This document shows, piece after piece, positions 1-15,000 of a stretch of 64,000 nucleotides of DNA. The position numbers were made by a program, and so were the translations under genes. The stretch covers positions 808,501 to 872,500 of the forward strand of contig OX392530.1 in assembly GCA_947623455.1 (NCBI GenBank), written 5' to 3'. The notes beneath the pieces are model-generated. The model searched no databases and was not told the DNA's origin. It saw only the letters and a program-made list of their open reading frames with translations. How positions within the stretch are numbered: the stretch's first letter is position 1; every line of letters starts with the position of its first letter. Source of the DNA: Mimachlamys varia. Taxonomy: Eukaryota > Mollusca > Bivalvia > Pectinida > Pectinidae.

Positions 1-1880
1 TGAGAATTATAGAACACACTGAACCATATCCTGGTAGTACTGAGAATTATAGCTAGAACACACTGAACCATATCCTGGTAGTACTGAGAATTATAGAACA
101 CACTGAACCATATCCTGGTAGTACTGAGAATTATAGCTAGAGCACACTGAACTATATCCTGGTAGTACTGAGAATTATAGCTAGAACACACTGAACCATA
201 TCCTGGTAGTACTGAGAATTATAGCTAGAACACACTGAACCATATCCTGGTAGTACTGAGAATTATAGCTAGAACACACTGAACCATATCCTGGTAGTAC
301 TGAGAATTATAGCTAGAACACACTGAACCATATCCTGGTAGTACTGAGAATTATAGCTAGAACACACTGAACTATATACTGGAAGTACTGAGAATTATAG
401 CTAGAACACACTGAACCATATCCTGGTAATACTGAGGATTATAGCTAGAACACTGAACCATAACCCGGAAATACTGAGAATTATAGAACACACTGAACTA
501 TATCCTGGTAGTACTGAGAATTATAGCTTGAACACACTGAGCCATATCCTGGTAGTACTGAGAAGTATAGCTAGAACACTGAACCATATCCTGGAAATAC
601 TGAGAATTATAGAACACACTGAACCATATCCTGGTAGTACTGAGAATTATAGCTTGAACACACTGAAACATATCCTGGTAGTACTGAAAATTATAGAACA
701 CACTGAACTATATCCTATTAGTACTGAGAATAATAGAGCACACTGAACCATATCCTGGTAGTACTGATAATTATAGATCACACTGAACTATATCCTGGTA
801 GTACTGAGAAGTATAGCTAGAACACTGAACCATATCCTGGTAGTACTGAGAATTATAGCTAGAACACACTGAACCAAATCCTTGTAGTACTGAGAATTAT
901 AGAACACACTGAACCATATCCTGGTAGTACTGAGAATTATAGAACACACTGAACTATATCCTGGTAGTACTGAGAATTATAGAACACACTGAACCATATC
1001 CTGGAAATACTGAGAATTATAGAACACACTGAACCATATCCTGGTAGTACTGAGAATTATAGAACACACTGAACTATATCCTGGTAGTACTGAGAATAAT
1101 AGAGCACACTGAACCATATCCTGGTAGTACTGATAATTATAGAACACACTGAGCCATAACTTGGTAGTACTGAGAAGTATAGCTAGAACACACTGAACCA
1201 TATCCTGGTAGTACTGAGAATTATAGAACACACTGAACCATATCCTGGTAGTACTGATAATTATAGAACACACTGAGCCATATCCTGGTAGTACTGAGAA
1301 GCATAGCTAGAACACTGAACCATATCCTGGAAATACTGAGAATTATAGAACACACTGAACCATATCCTGGTAGTACTGAGAATTATAGCTTGAACACACT
1401 GAAACATATCCTGGTAGTACTGAAAATTATAGAACACACTGAACTATATCCTATTAGTACTGAGAATAATAGAGCACACTGAACCATATCCTGGTAGTAC
1501 TGATAATTATAGATCACACTGAACTATATCCTGGGAGTACTGAGGATTATAGAACACTCTGAACCATATCCTGGTAGTACTGAGAATTATAGAACACACT
1601 GAATCATATCCTGGTAGTACTGAGAATTATAGCTAGAACACACTGAACCATATCCTGGTATTACTCAGAATTAAAGCTAGAACACACTGAAACATATCCT
1701 GGTGGCACTGAGAATTACAGCTAGAACACACTGAACCATATCCTGTTAGTACTGAGAATTATAGCTAGAACACACTGAACCATATCCTGGTGGTACTGAG
1801 AATTATAGAACACACTGAACTATATCCTGGTAGTACTATAATTATAGCTTGAACACACTGAACCATATCCTGGTAGTAGG
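1..1880. repeat. 40/44-bp tandem array
   Basis: About 44 head-to-tail copies of a unit with core 'cactgaaccatatcctggta' followed by 'gtactgagaattata'. Units alternate between 40 bp and 44 bp because a 'gcta' insert is present or absent before 'gaacac'. The array is already running at base 1, so its left end lies outside the window. It ends in unique sequence at 'gtagtagggttggg'. Short open frames on both strands are by-products of the repeat. Confidence 0.95.
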
Positions 1881-2267
1881 GTTGGGTAACTTTGTAAAGC
1901 GGTGTCGGACAAGAATATTGATGACACTACTCGGCAGTATAGATTTGATGTTTGGGGTGATATAACAAAGAATTACTGCTGCTAGCACAGGGTACCGATA
2001 AAGTAACATCTACAATATCAGAAAAGTGATCTGTTACCTGTGTTTAATACTCTTTCAGAACTGAACAGTCCAGGTGACTCGTGTACTCCTGTGTCTAAGT
2101 ATCATGTAGGGTACCCTTGACAGACACAGAAGTACATTCTGACAGCAGGAGATAACATTTACTGATTGTTATCGACATAAGATGTGTTGAACCTGTTGGA
2201 ACACGAACGGTACCGCTAGGCGATCAGTATCGTATTCTTGGTACCAGTACTACATTTTGTAGTTCAA
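1881..2267. other. unique spacer, no gene seen
   Basis: Non-repetitive sequence between two arrays. I see no convincing exon, RNA gene or transposon end here. Confidence 0.5.
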
Positions 2268-2568
2268 CCAGCTTAGGAGAAGTCTGTCACTCAGTTCAAC
2301 AAACTTAGGAGACGTCTGTGTCTCAGTTCAAAAAATTTAGGAGAAGTCTTTCACACAGTTCAGTCATCTTAAGAGAAGTCTGTCACTCAGTTCAACCAAC
2401 TTAGAAGTCTGTCACTTAATTCAACCAACTTGAGAAATGTCTGTCACTCACTTCAACCCACTAAGGAGAAGTCTGTCACTTAGTTCAACCAACTTAGGAG
2501 AAGTCTGTCACTCAGTTCAACCAACTTAGGCGAAGTCTGTCACTCAGTTCAACCAACTTAAGAACACA
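2268..2568. repeat. 32-bp tandem array
   Basis: About ten degenerate copies of a 32-bp unit with core 'ttcaaccaacttaggagaag' then 'tctgtcactcag'. Copies vary by small deletions, which suggests an older array than its neighbours. Confidence 0.85.
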
Positions 2569-2673
2569 CTGACTTATGTACAGATAATCTAACCACAAGC
2601 AATAAATGTCACATGTATTTGTTGTGTTAAATAATCTGTACATAAATCAAACTCCCCAACCCAAAGGAAAGTG

Positions 2674-2830
2674 TTAACCATGACAGTAAAACATTTGACA
2701 CGGTTTGGAGGAGAGGATTGCTATACAATTCGGCAAAGTATGGTGTTGGCAGCAAATTTTTCAATGGAAATGATGTAATATGTACAAAAAGCTTCTTCAG
2801 TCAGATTAACGGCACTCTACTCTGAATACT
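2674..2830 (+). pseudogene. LINE reverse-transcriptase fragment (motif A region)
   Basis: Reading the plus strand from 'aaccatgacagt' gives HDSKTFDTVWRRGLLY, then a KYGVGSKFF stretch, and ends at TGA around 2833. This matches the non-LTR retrotransposon RT palm motif A context (consensus SKAFDxVWRxGLLYKLxKYGIGGKF). The fragment runs into the 51-bp array, whose unit encodes RT motif B, the next conserved RT block. This is a dead copy with no intact ORF. The RT family is established knowledge; assignment to a particular LINE clade is not possible here. Confidence 0.7.
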
Positions 2831-2841
2831 ATACTAATATC

Positions 2842-5079
2842 CTACAGGGAGTACAGCAGGGTGAGTCCTTCCTTATTTGATATCCTACAGGGAGTACAGC
2901 AACGTGACAGTCTTAGCCCTTCCTTATTTGATATCCTACAGGTAGTACAGCAAGGGAACAGTCTTAGTCCTTCCTTATTTGATATCCTATAGCGAGTACA
3001 GCAGGGTGACAGTCTTAGCCCTTCCTTATTTGATATCCTACAGGGAGTACAGCAGGGTGACAGTCTTAGTCCTTCCTTATTTGATATCCTACAGGGAATA
3101 CAGCAACGTGACAGTCTTAGCCCTTCCTTATTTGATATCCTATAGCGAGTACAGCAGGGTGACAGTCTTAGCCCTTCCTTATTTGATATCATACAGGGAA
3201 TACAGCAACGTGACAGTCTTAGCCCTTCCTTATTTGATATCCTACAGGGAGTACAGCAAGGCGACAGTCTTAGTCCTTCCTTATTTGATATCATACAGGG
3301 AATACAGCAACGTGACAGTCTTAGTCCTTCCTTATTTGATATCCTACAGGGAGTACAGCAGGGTGACAGTCTTAGCCCTTCCTTATTTGATATCATACAG
3401 GGAATACAGCAACGTGACAGTCTTAGCCCTTCCTTATTTGATATCCTACAGGGAGTACAGCAAGGCGACAGTCTTAGTCCTTCCTTATTTGATATCCTAC
3501 AGGGATTACAGCAAGGTGACAGTCTTAGCCCTTCCTTATCTGATATCCTACAGGGAGTACAGCAGGGTGACAGTCTTAGTCCTTCCTTATTTGATATCAT
3601 ACAGGTAGTACAGCAAGGGAACAGTCTTAGCCCTTCCTTATTTGATATCATACAGGGAATACAGCAACGTGACAGTCTTAGCCCTTCCTTATTTGATGTC
3701 ATACAGGTAGTACAGCAAGGGAACACTCTTAGTCCTTCCTTATTTGATATCCTACAGTGAGTACAGCAAGGTGACAGTCTTAGCCCTTCCTTATTTGATA
3801 TCCTACAGGGAGTACAGCAGGGTGACAGTCTTAGGCCTTCCTTATTTGATATCCTACAGGGAGTACAACAGGTTGACAGTCTTAGGCCTTCCTTATTTGA
3901 TATCCTACAGGGAGTACAGCAGGGTGACAGTCTTAGCCCTTCCTTATTTGATATCCTACAGGGAGTACAACAGGTTGACAGTCTTAGGCCTTCCTTATTT
4001 GATATCCTACAGGGAGTACAGCAGGGTGACAGTCTTAGCCCTTCCTTATTTGATATCCTACAGGGAGTACAACAGGTTGACAGTCTTAGGCCTTCCTTAT
4101 TTGATATCATACAGGGAGTACAGCAAGGGAACAGTCTTAGCCCTTCCTTATTTGATATCCTACAGGGAGTATAGCAGGGTGACAGTCTTAGTCCTTCCTT
4201 ATTTGATATCCTACAGGGAGTACAACAAGGTGACAGTCTTAGCCCTTCCTTATTTGATATCCTACAGGGAGTACAGCAAGGCGACAGTCTAAGTCCTTCC
4301 TTATTTGATATCATACAGGTAGTACAGCAAGGGAACAGTCTTAGCCCTTCCTTATTTGATATCCTACAGGGAGTATAGCAGGGTGACAGTCTTAGCCCTT
4401 CCTTATTTGATATCCTACAGGGAGTACAGCAACGTGACAGTCTTAGCCCTTCCTTATTTGATATCCTACAGGGAGTACAGCAGGGTGACAGTCTTAGTCC
4501 TTCCTTATTTGATATCCTACAGGGAATACAGCAACGTGACAGTCTTAGCCCTTCCTTATTTGATATCCTACAGGGAGTACAGCAGGGTGACAGTCTTAGC
4601 CCTTCCTTATTTGATATCCTACAGGGAATACAGCAACGTGACAGTCTTAGCCCTTCCTTATTTGATATCCTACAGGGAGTACAGCAACGTGACAGTCTTA
4701 GTACAGCAAGGCGACAGTCTTAGCCCTTCCTTATTTGATATCCTACAGGGAGTACAGCAGGGTGACAGTCTTAGTCCTTCCTTATTTGATATCCTACAGG
4801 GAATACAGCAACGTGACAGTCTTAGCCCTTCCTTATTTGATATCCTATAGCGAGTACAGCAGGGTGACAGTCTTAGCCCTTCCTTATTTGATATCCTACA
4901 GGGAGTATAGCAGGGTGACAGTCTTAGCCCTTCCTTATTTGATATCCTACAGGGAGTACAGCAACGTGACAGTCTTAGTACAGCAAGGCGACAGTCTTAG
5001 CCCTTCCTTATTTGATATCCTACAGGGAGTACAACAAGGTGACAGTCTAAGTCCTTCCTTATTTAATCTATATATATAA
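2842..5079 (+). repeat. 51-bp array made of RT motif B coding sequence
   Basis: About 43 copies of a 51-bp unit (17 codons). In the plus-strand retroelement frame a unit encodes FDILQGVQQGDSLSPSL. GVxQGDxLSPxLF is motif B of non-LTR reverse transcriptases. Motif A lies directly upstream and the last unit continues as LFNLYI, the normal LINE continuation, so the array sits inside a former RT ORF. Some units carry TATAG or CAGTGAG changes that put stops in this frame. A 490-codon minus-strand frame and several 100-200-codon plus-strand frames in other registers are artefacts of a unit divisible by three. Confidence 0.9.
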
Positions 5080-5089
5080 ATAGGCTCGG

Positions 5090-6090
5090 GCAGTCGGTAA
5101 AATTCAACGTAAAAGCATCGTATTTACGCAATTTACCTCGTGCCCAATTGGATTAATGATCTCATTAACTAAACAACATAAAGGACTAATCCTTGAATGA
5201 ATTCATTCTACAGCAATGCTCGGCTTTCAGGTATACAAGGATATGAAACTGTCAGTGTGTTTCACGATTCTTAAAAAGTAGCCATCGGTTTACAGAAATT
5301 GGGAAAGCACAGGTGGGCGTTCACTAATGGCCAGGTCACCAGTGACGGGAACATTGGAGCCAAATTACCTAGTATAGTGCATAGATTAATACTCAAATCG
5401 CGTGTCTTGGTCGGTCTCCCTAAAATATGCCACAGGAGAAAATACGCCATAGGAGAATTTCGGTGCCATAGATAAATGTACGTAGTATATCTTCAAAATA
5501 CATCGTTTTATTCCTAGATTGATGCATATTACACCATCAGGAGAAGTTCCATTGAAAAATGTGTACTTTGTACTACGGAATTATATTCTATCTAAGTCCG
5601 TATTAGAAATAATACTACTATGATATAAAACAGTTGATCATTTTTTTTTTTTTTTTAATTTACATATTGCAGATTCGATCATCCAATTAAATATAGGGAA
5701 ACAAACTGACATCTATTCACATACCCACCTACTTGCTAAATATCAAGATCAAAGGACTTTTCCTCATGAAGAAATTCGGGTTAAATAAAGGAAAAGTGGG
5801 AAGAAACATTGTTTTCTTTCAAGTAAAAGTATAAGATTTTTTCCGGTTGTCAACTTTCTACTCCTTTTTTCAATAAAAATAACAACTCGTTCTTGAAATA
5901 CTGTAATATTTGGTATCAAAATAACAGCAGGAATATGTTGCACACGATGAGACATAATTCTAAAGTTATTATTTCATTGAAGTTATGTAGGAGAAATGCA
6001 GTACCACATCTTTAAAACTAACACCAACAGTCGTTAAAGTAACATTTGTCATAGAATTTATTTATATACGCTTCTTGTACTCGTACCAAT
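5090..6090. other. AT-rich spacer, no gene seen
   Basis: About 1 kb of AT-rich sequence containing a T17 run near 5640. It follows the RT-derived array and may include further decayed LINE sequence. I recognise no exon or transposon terminus. Confidence 0.4.
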
Positions 6091-9000
6091 TCCAAGCGGG
6101 ACCGACGGTAATGTTCAATCTCAATAGCGGGGGCGACGGTAATGTTCAATCTCAATAGCGGGGCCGACGGTAATGTTCAATCTCTATAGCGAGGCCAACG
6201 GTAATGTTCAATCTCTATAGCGAGGCCGACGATAATGCTCAATCTCTATAGCGGGGCCGACGGTAATGTTCAATCTCTATAGTGGGGCCGACAGTAATGT
6301 TCAATCTCTATAGCGAGGCCGACGGAAATGTTCAATCTCTATAGCGAGGCCGACAGTAATGTTCAATCTCTATAGCGGAGCCAACTGTAATGTTCAATCT
6401 CTATAGCGGGGACGACGGTAATGTTCAAGTCTATAGCGGGGCCGACAGTAATGTTCAATCTCTATAGCAGAGCCGACGGTAATGTTCAATCTCTATAGCG
6501 GGGCCGACGGTTAAGTTCAATCTCTATAGCGGGGCCGACCGTAATGTTCAATCTCTATAGCGGGGCCGGCGGTAATGTTCATGTCTATAGCGGGGCCGAC
6601 AGTAATGTTCAATCTCTATAGCGGGGCCGACGGTAATGTTCAATCTCTATAGCGAGGCCGACGGTAATGTTCAATCTCTATAGCGGGGCCGTCAGTAATG
6701 TTCCATCTCTATAGCGAGGCCGACGGTAATGTTCAATCTCTATAGCGGGGCCGACGATAATGTTCAATCTCTATAGCGAGGCCGGAGGTAATGTTAATCT
6801 CTATAGCAGGGCCGACGGTAATGTTCAATCTCTATACCGGGGCCGACGGTAATGTTAAATTTGTATAGCGGGGCCGACCGTAATGTTCAATCTCTATAGC
6901 AGGGCCGACAGTAATGTTCAATCTCTATAGCGGAGCCGACTGTTATGTTCAATCTCTATAGCGGGGCCGACCGTAATGTTCAATCTCAATAGCAGGGCCG
7001 ACAGTAAAGTTCAATCTCTATAGCGGAGCCGACTGTAATATTCAATCTCTATAGCGGGGCTGACGATAATGTTCAATCTCTATAGCGGAGCCGACTGTAA
7101 TGTTCAATCTCTATAGCGGAGCCGACTGTAATATTCAATCTCTATAGCGGGGCCGACAGTAATGTTCAATCTCTATAGCGCGGCCGACAGTAATGTTCAA
7201 TCTCTATAGCGGGGCCGACAGTAATGTTCAATCTCTATAGCGGGCCGAAGGTAATGTTCAATCTCTATAGCGGGACCGACAGTAATATTCAATCACTATA
7301 GAAGGGCCGACGGGAATGTTCAATCTCTATAGCGGAGCCAACTGTAATGTTCAATCTCTATAGCGGGGACGACGGTAATGTTCAATCTCTATAGCAGGGC
7401 CGACGGTAATTTTAATCTCTATAGCAGGGCCGACGGTAATGTTCAATCTCTATAGCGGGGCCGACCGTAATGTTCAATCTCTATAGCAGGACCGACAGTA
7501 ATGTTCAATCTCTATAGCGGGCCGAAGGTAATGTTCAATCTCTATAGCGGGACCGACAGTAATATTCAATCACTATAGAAGGGCCGACGGTAATGTTCAA
7601 TCTCTATAGCGGAGCCAACTGTAATGTTCAATCTCTATAGCGGGGACGACGGTAATGTTCAATCTCTATAGCAGGGCCGACGGTAATTTTAATCTCTATA
7701 GCAGGGCCGACGGTAATGTTCAATCTCTATAGCGGGGCCGACCGTAATGTTCAATCTCTATAGCAGGACCGACAGTAATGTTCAATCTCTATAGCGGAGC
7801 CGACTGTAATGTTCAATCTCTATAGCGGGGCCGGCGGTAATGTTCATGTCTATAGCGGGGCCGACAGTAATGTTCAATCTCTATAGCGGGGCCGACGGTA
7901 ATGTTCAATCTCTATAGAGGGCCGACCGTAATGTTCAATCTCTATAGCAAGGCCGACGGTAATGTTCAATCTCTATAGCGGGGCCGACGGTAATGTTCAA
8001 TCTCTATAGCGAGGCCGACGGTAATGTTCAATCTCTATAGCGGGGCCGTCAGTAATGTTCAATCTCTATAGCGAGGCCGACGGTAATGTTCAATCTCTAT
8101 AGCGAGGCCGACGGTAATGTTCAATCTCTATAGCGGGGCCGACTGTAATGTTCAATTTCTATAGCGGGGCCGACCGTTATGTTCAATCTCTATAGCAGGG
8201 CCGACAGTAATGTTCAATCTCTATAGCGGAGCCGACTGTTATGTTCAATCTCTATAGCGGGGCCGGCGGTAATGTTCATGTCTATTGCGGGGCCGACAGT
8301 AATGTTTAATCTCTATACCGGGGCCGACGGTAATGTTCAATCTCTATAGCAGGGCCGACCGTAATGTTCAATCTCTATAGCGGGGCCGACGGTAATGTTC
8401 AATCTCTATAGCGGAGCCGACTGTAATGTTCAATCTCTATAGCGGGGCCGACGTTTATGTTCAAGTCTATAGCGGGGCCGACAGTAATGTTCAATCTCTA
8501 TAGCGGGGCCGATGGTAACGTTCAATCTCTATAGCGGAGCCGATGGTAACGTTCAATCTCTATAGCGGGGCCGACGGTAATGTTCAATCTATGTAGCGGG
8601 GGACGGTAATTTTAATCACTATAGCAGGGCCGACGGTAATGTTCAATCTCTATAGCGGGGCCGATGGTAACGTTCAATCTCTATAGCGGGGCCGACGGTA
8701 ATGTTCAATCTATGTAGCGGGGCCGACTGTAATGTTCAATCTCTATAGCGGGGCCGACGGTAATGTTCAATCTCTATAGCGGGGCCGATGGTAACGTTCA
8801 ATCTCTATAGCGGGGCCGACGGTAATGTTCAATCTATGTAGCGGGGCCGACTGTAATGTTCAATCTCTATAGCGGGGCCGACCGTAATGTTCAATCTCTA
8901 TAGTAGGGACGACGGTAATGTTCAATCTTTATAGCGGGGGACGGTAATTTTCAATCTCTATAGCGGGGCTGACGGTTATGTTCAATCTCTATAGCGAGGC

Positions 9001-12000
9001 CGACAGTAATGTTCGACCTATATAGCGACCCGACGGTAATGTTCAATCTCTAAAGCGGGGCCGACGGTTCTTTTCAATCTCTATAGCGGGGCCGACGGTA
9101 ATGTTCAATCTCTATAGCGGGGTCAACAGAAATGTTCAATCTCCATAACGGGGCCGACGGTAATGTTCAATCTCAATAGCGGGGCCGACGGTAATGTTCA
9201 GTCTCTATAGCGGGGCCGACGGTAATGTTCAATCTCTATAGCAGGGCCGACGGTAATGTTAACTCTCTATAGCGGGGCCGACGTTGGTGTTCAATCTCTA
9301 TAGCGGGGCCGACGGTAATGTTCAATCTCTATAGCGGGGCCGACGGTAATGTTTAATCTCAATAGCGAGACCGACGGTAATATTCAATGTCTATAGCGGG
9401 GCCGTCAGTAATGTTCAATCTCTATAGCGAGGCCGACGGTAATGTTCAATCTCTATAGCGAGGCCGACGATAATGTTCAATCTCTATAGCGAGGCCGGCG
9501 GTAATGTTCAATCTCTATAGCGGGGCTGACGATAATGTTCAATCTCTATAGCGGAGCCGACTGTAATGTTCAATCTCTATAGCGGAGCCGACTGTAATAT
9601 TCAATCTCTATAGCGGGGCCGACAGTAATGTTCAATCTCTATAGCGCGGCCGACAGTAATGTTCAATCTCTATAGCGGGGCCGACAGTAATGTTCAATCT
9701 CTATAGCGGGCCGAAGGTAATGTTCAATCTCTATAGCGGGACCGACAGTAATATTCAATCACTATAGAAGGGCCGACGGGAATGTTCAATCTCTATAGCG
9801 GAGCCAACTGTAATGTTCAATCTCTATAGCGGGGACGACGGTAATGTTCAATCTCTATAGCAGGGCCGACGGTAATTTTAATCTCTATAGCAGGGCCGAC
9901 GGTAATGTTCAATCTCTATAGCGGGGCCGACCGTAATGTTCAATCTCTATAGCAGGACCGACAGTAATGTTCAATCTCTATAGCGGGCCGAAGGTAATGT
10001 TCAATCTCTATAGCGGGACCGACAGTAATATTCAATCACTATAGAAGGGCCGACGGTAATGTTCAATCTCTATAGCGGAGCCAACTGTAATGTTCAATCT
10101 CTATAGCGGGGACGACGGTAATGTTCAATCTCTATAGCAGGGCCGACGGTAATTTTAATCTCTATAGCAGGGCCGACGGTAATGTTCAATCTCTATAGCG
10201 GGGCCGACCGTAATGTTCAATCTCTATAGCAGGACCGACAGTAATGTTCAATCTCTATAGCGGAGCCGACTGTAATGTTCAATCTCTATAGCGGGGCCGG
10301 CGGTAATGTTCATGTCTATAGCGGGGCCGACAGTAATGTTCAATCTCTATAGCGGGGCCGACGGTAATGTTCAATCTCTATAGAGGGCCGACCGTAATGT
10401 TCAATCTCTATAGCAAGGCCGACGGTAATGTTCAATCTCTATAGCGGGGCCGACGGTAATGTTCAATCTCTATAGCGAGGCCGACGGTAATGTTCAATCT
10501 CTATAGCGGGGCCGTCAGTAATGTTCAATCTCTATAGCGAGGCCGACGGTAATGTTCAATCTCTATAGCGAGGCCGACGGTAATGTTCAATCTCTATAGC
10601 GGGGCCGACTGTAATGTTCAATTTCTATAGCGGGGCCGACCGTTATGTTCAATCTCTATAGCAGGGCCGACAGTAATGTTCAATCTCTATAGCGGAGCCG
10701 ACTGTTATGTTCAATCTCTATAGCGGGGCCGGCGGTAATGTTCATGTCTATTGCGGGGCCGACAGTAATGTTTAATCTCTATACCGGGGCCGACGGTAAT
10801 GTTCAATCTCTATAGCAGGGCCGACCGTAATGTTCAATCTCTATAGCGGGGCCGACGGTAATGTTCAATCTCTATAGCGGAGCCGACTGTAATGTTCAAT
10901 CTCTATAGCGGGGCCGACGTTTATGTTCAAGTCTATAGCGGGGCCGACAGTAATGTTCAATCTCTATAGCGGGGCCGATGGTAACGTTCAATCTCTATAG
11001 CGGAGCCGATGGTAACGTTCAATCTCTATAGCGGGGCCGACGGTAATGTTCAATCTATGTAGCGGGGGACGGTAATTTTAATCACTATAGCAGGGCCGAC
11101 GGTAATGTTCAATCTCTATAGCGGGGCCGATGGTAACGTTCAATCTCTATAGCGGGGCCGACGGTAATGTTCAATCTATGTAGCGGGGCCGACTGTAATG
11201 TTCAATCTCTATAGCGGGGCCGACGGTAATGTTCAATCTCTATAGCGGGGCCGATGGTAACGTTCAATCTCTATAGCGGGGCCGACGGTAATGTTCAATC
11301 TATGTAGCGGGGCCGACTGTAATGTTCAATCTCTATAGCGGGGCCGACCGTAATGTTCAATCTCTATAGTAGGGACGACGGTAATGTTCAATCTTTATAG
11401 CGGGGGACGGTAATTTTCAATCTCTATAGCGGGGCTGACGGTTATGTTCAATCTCTATAGCGAGGCCGACAGTAATGTTCGACCTATATAGCGACCCGAC
11501 GGTAATGTTCAATCTCTAAAGCGGGGCCGACGGTTCTTTTCAATCTCTATAGCGGGGCCGACGGTAATGTTCAATCTCTATAGCGGGGTCAACAGAAATG
11601 TTCAATCTCCATAACGGGGCCGACGGTAATGTTCAATCTCAATAGCGGGGCCGACGGTAATGTTCAGTCTCTATAGCGGGGCCGACGGTAATGTTCAATC
11701 TCTATAGCAGGGCCGACGGTAATGTTAACTCTCTATAGCGGGGCCGACGTTGGTGTTCAATCTCTATAGCGGGGCCGACGGTAATGTTCAATCTCTATAG
11801 CGGGGCCGACGGTAATGTTTAATCTCAATAGCGAGACCGACGGTAATATTCAATGTCTATAGCGGGGCCGTCAGTAATGTTCAATCTCTATAGCGAGGCC
11901 GACGGTAATGTTCAATCTCTATAGCGAGGCCGACGATAATGTTCAATCTCTATAGCGAGGCCGGCGGTAATGTTAATCTCTATGGCAGGGCCGACGGTAA

Positions 12001-15000
12001 TGTTCAATCTCTATACCGGGGCCGACGGTAATGTTCAATTTCTATAGCGGGGCCGACCGTAATGTTCAATCTCTATAGCAGGGCCGACAGTAATGTTCAA
12101 TCTCTATAGCGGATATAGCGGGGCCGACCGTAATGTTCAATCTCAATAGCGGGGCCGACAGTAATGTTCAATCTCTATAGCGGAGCCGACTGTAATATTC
12201 AATCTCTATAGCGGGGCTGACGATAATGTTCAATCTCTATAGCGGAGCCGACTGTAATGTTCAATCTCTATAGCGGAGCCGACTGTAATATTCAATCTCT
12301 ATAACGGGGCCGACAGTAATGTTCAATCTCTATAGCGGGGACGACAGTAATGTTCAATCTCTATAGCGGGGCCGACAGTAATGTTCAATCTCTATAGCGG
12401 GCCGAAGGTAATGTTCAATCTCTATAGCGGGACCGACAGTAATGTTCAATCACTATAGCAGGGCCGACTGTAATGTTCAATCTCTATAGCGGGGACGACG
12501 GTAATGTTCATGTCTATAGCGGGGCCGACAGTAATGTTCAATCTCTATAGCGGGGCCGACAGTAATGTTCAATCTCTATAGCAGGGCCGACGGTAATTTT
12601 AATCTCTATAGCAGGGCCGACGGTAATGTTCAATCTCTATAGCGGGGCCGACGGTTATGTTCAATCTCTATAGCGGGGCCGACCGTAATGTTCAATCTCT
12701 ATGGCGGAGCCGACTGTAATGTTCAATCTCTATAGCGGGGCCGGCGGTAATGTTCATGTCTATAGCGGGGCCGTCAGTAATGTTCCATCTCTATAGCTGG
12801 GCCGACAGTAATGTTCAGTCTCTATAGCGGGGCCGACGGTAATGTTCAATCTCTATAGCGGGGACGACGGTAATGTTCAATCTCTATAGCGAGGCCGACG
12901 GTAATGTTCAATCTCAATAGCGAGGCCGAAGGTTATGTTCAGTCTCTTTAGCCGGACGGACGGTTATGTTCAATCTCTATAGCGGGAGCCGACGGTTAGG
13001 TTAAATTTGTATAGCGGGGCCGAAGGTAATTTTCAATCTCTATAGCGGGGCCGACAGTAATGTTCAATCTCTATAGCGGGGTCGACAGTGATGTTCAATC
13101 TCTTTAGCGGGGCCGATGGTAACGTTCAATCTCTATAGCGGGGCCGACGGTAATGTTCAATCTCTATAGCGGGGCCGATGGTAACGTTCAATCTCTATAG
13201 CGGGGCCGACGGTAATGTTCAATCTATGTAGCGGGGCCGACTGTAATGTTCAATCTCTATAGCGGGGCCGACCGTAATGTTCAATCTCTATAGCAGGGAC
13301 GACGGTAATAATCAATCTTTATAGCGGGGGACGGTAATTTTCAATCTCTATAGCGGGGCTGACGGTTATGTTCAATCTCTATAGCGAGGCCGACAGTAAT
13401 GTTCGACCTATATAGCGACCCGACGGTAATGTTCAATCTCTAAAGCGGGGCCGACGGTTCTTTTCAATCTCTATAGCGGGGCCGACGGTAATGTTCAATC
13501 TCTATAGCGGGGTCAACAGAAATGTTCAATCTCCATAACGGGGCCGACGGTAATGTTCAATCTCAATAGCGGGGCCGACGGTAATGTTCAGTCTCTATAG
13601 CGGGGCCGACGGTAATGTTCAATCTCTATAGCAGGGCCGACGGTAATGTTAACTCTCTATAGCGGGGCCGACGTTGATGTTCAATCTCTATAGCGGGGCC
13701 GACGGTAATGTTCAATCTCTATAGCGGGGCCGACGGTAATGTTTAATCTCAATAGCGAGACCGACGGTAATAATCAATGTCTATAGCGGGGCCGTCAGTA
13801 ATGTTCAATCTCTATAGCGAGGCCGACGGTAATGTTCAATCTCTATAGCGAGGCCGACGATAATGTTCAATCTCTATAGCGAGGCCGGCGGTAATGTTAA
13901 TCTCTATAGCAGGGCCGACGGTAATGTTCAATCTCTATACCGGGGCCGACGGTAATGTTCAATTTCTATAGCGGGGACGACCGTAATGTTCAATCTCTAT
14001 AGCAGGGCCGACAGTAATGTTCAATCTCTATAGCGGATATAGCGGGGCCGACCGTAATGTTCAATCTCAAAAGCGGGGCCGACAGTAATGTTCAATCTCT
14101 ATAGCGGAGCCGACTGTAATATTCAATCTCTATAACGGGGCTGACGATAATGTTCAATCTCTATAGCGGAGCCGACTGTAATGTTCAATCTCTATAGCGG
14201 AGCCGACTGTAATATTCAATCTCTATAACGGGGCCGACAGTAATGTTCAATCTCTATAGCGCGGCCGACAGTAATGTTCAATCTCTATAGCGGAGCCGAC
14301 ATTAATGTTCAATCTCTATAGCGGGCCGAAGGTAATGTTCAATCTCTATAGCGGGACCGACAGTAATGTTCAATCACTATAGCAGGGCCGACTGTAATGT
14401 TCAATCTCTATAGCGGGGACGACGGTAATGTTCATGTCTATAGCGGGGCCGACAGTAATGTTCAATCTCTATAGCGGGGCCGACAGTAATGTTCAATCTC
14501 TATAGCGGGGCCGACAGTAATGTTCAATCTCTATAGCAGGGCCGACGGTAATTTTAATCTCTATAGCAGGGCCGACGGTAATGTTCAATCTCTATAGCGG
14601 GGCCGACGGTTATGTTCAATCTCTATAGCGGGGCCGACCGTAATGTTCAATCTCTATGGCGGAGCCGACTGTAATGTTCAATCTCTATAGCGGGGCCGGC
14701 GGTAATGTTCATGTCTATAGCGGGGCCGTCAGTAATGTTCCATCTCTATAGCTGGGCCGACAGTAATGTTCAGTCTCTATAGCGGGGCCGACGGTAATGT
14801 TCAATCTCTATAGCGGGGACGACGGTAATGTTCAATCTCTATAGCGAGGCCGACGGTAATGTTCAATCTCAATAGCGAGGCCGAAGGTTATGTTCAGTCT
14901 CTTTAGCCGGACGGACGGTTATGTTCAATCTCTATAGCGGGAGCCGACGGTTAGGTTAAATTTGTATAGCGGGGCCGAAAGTAATTTTCAATCTCTATAG

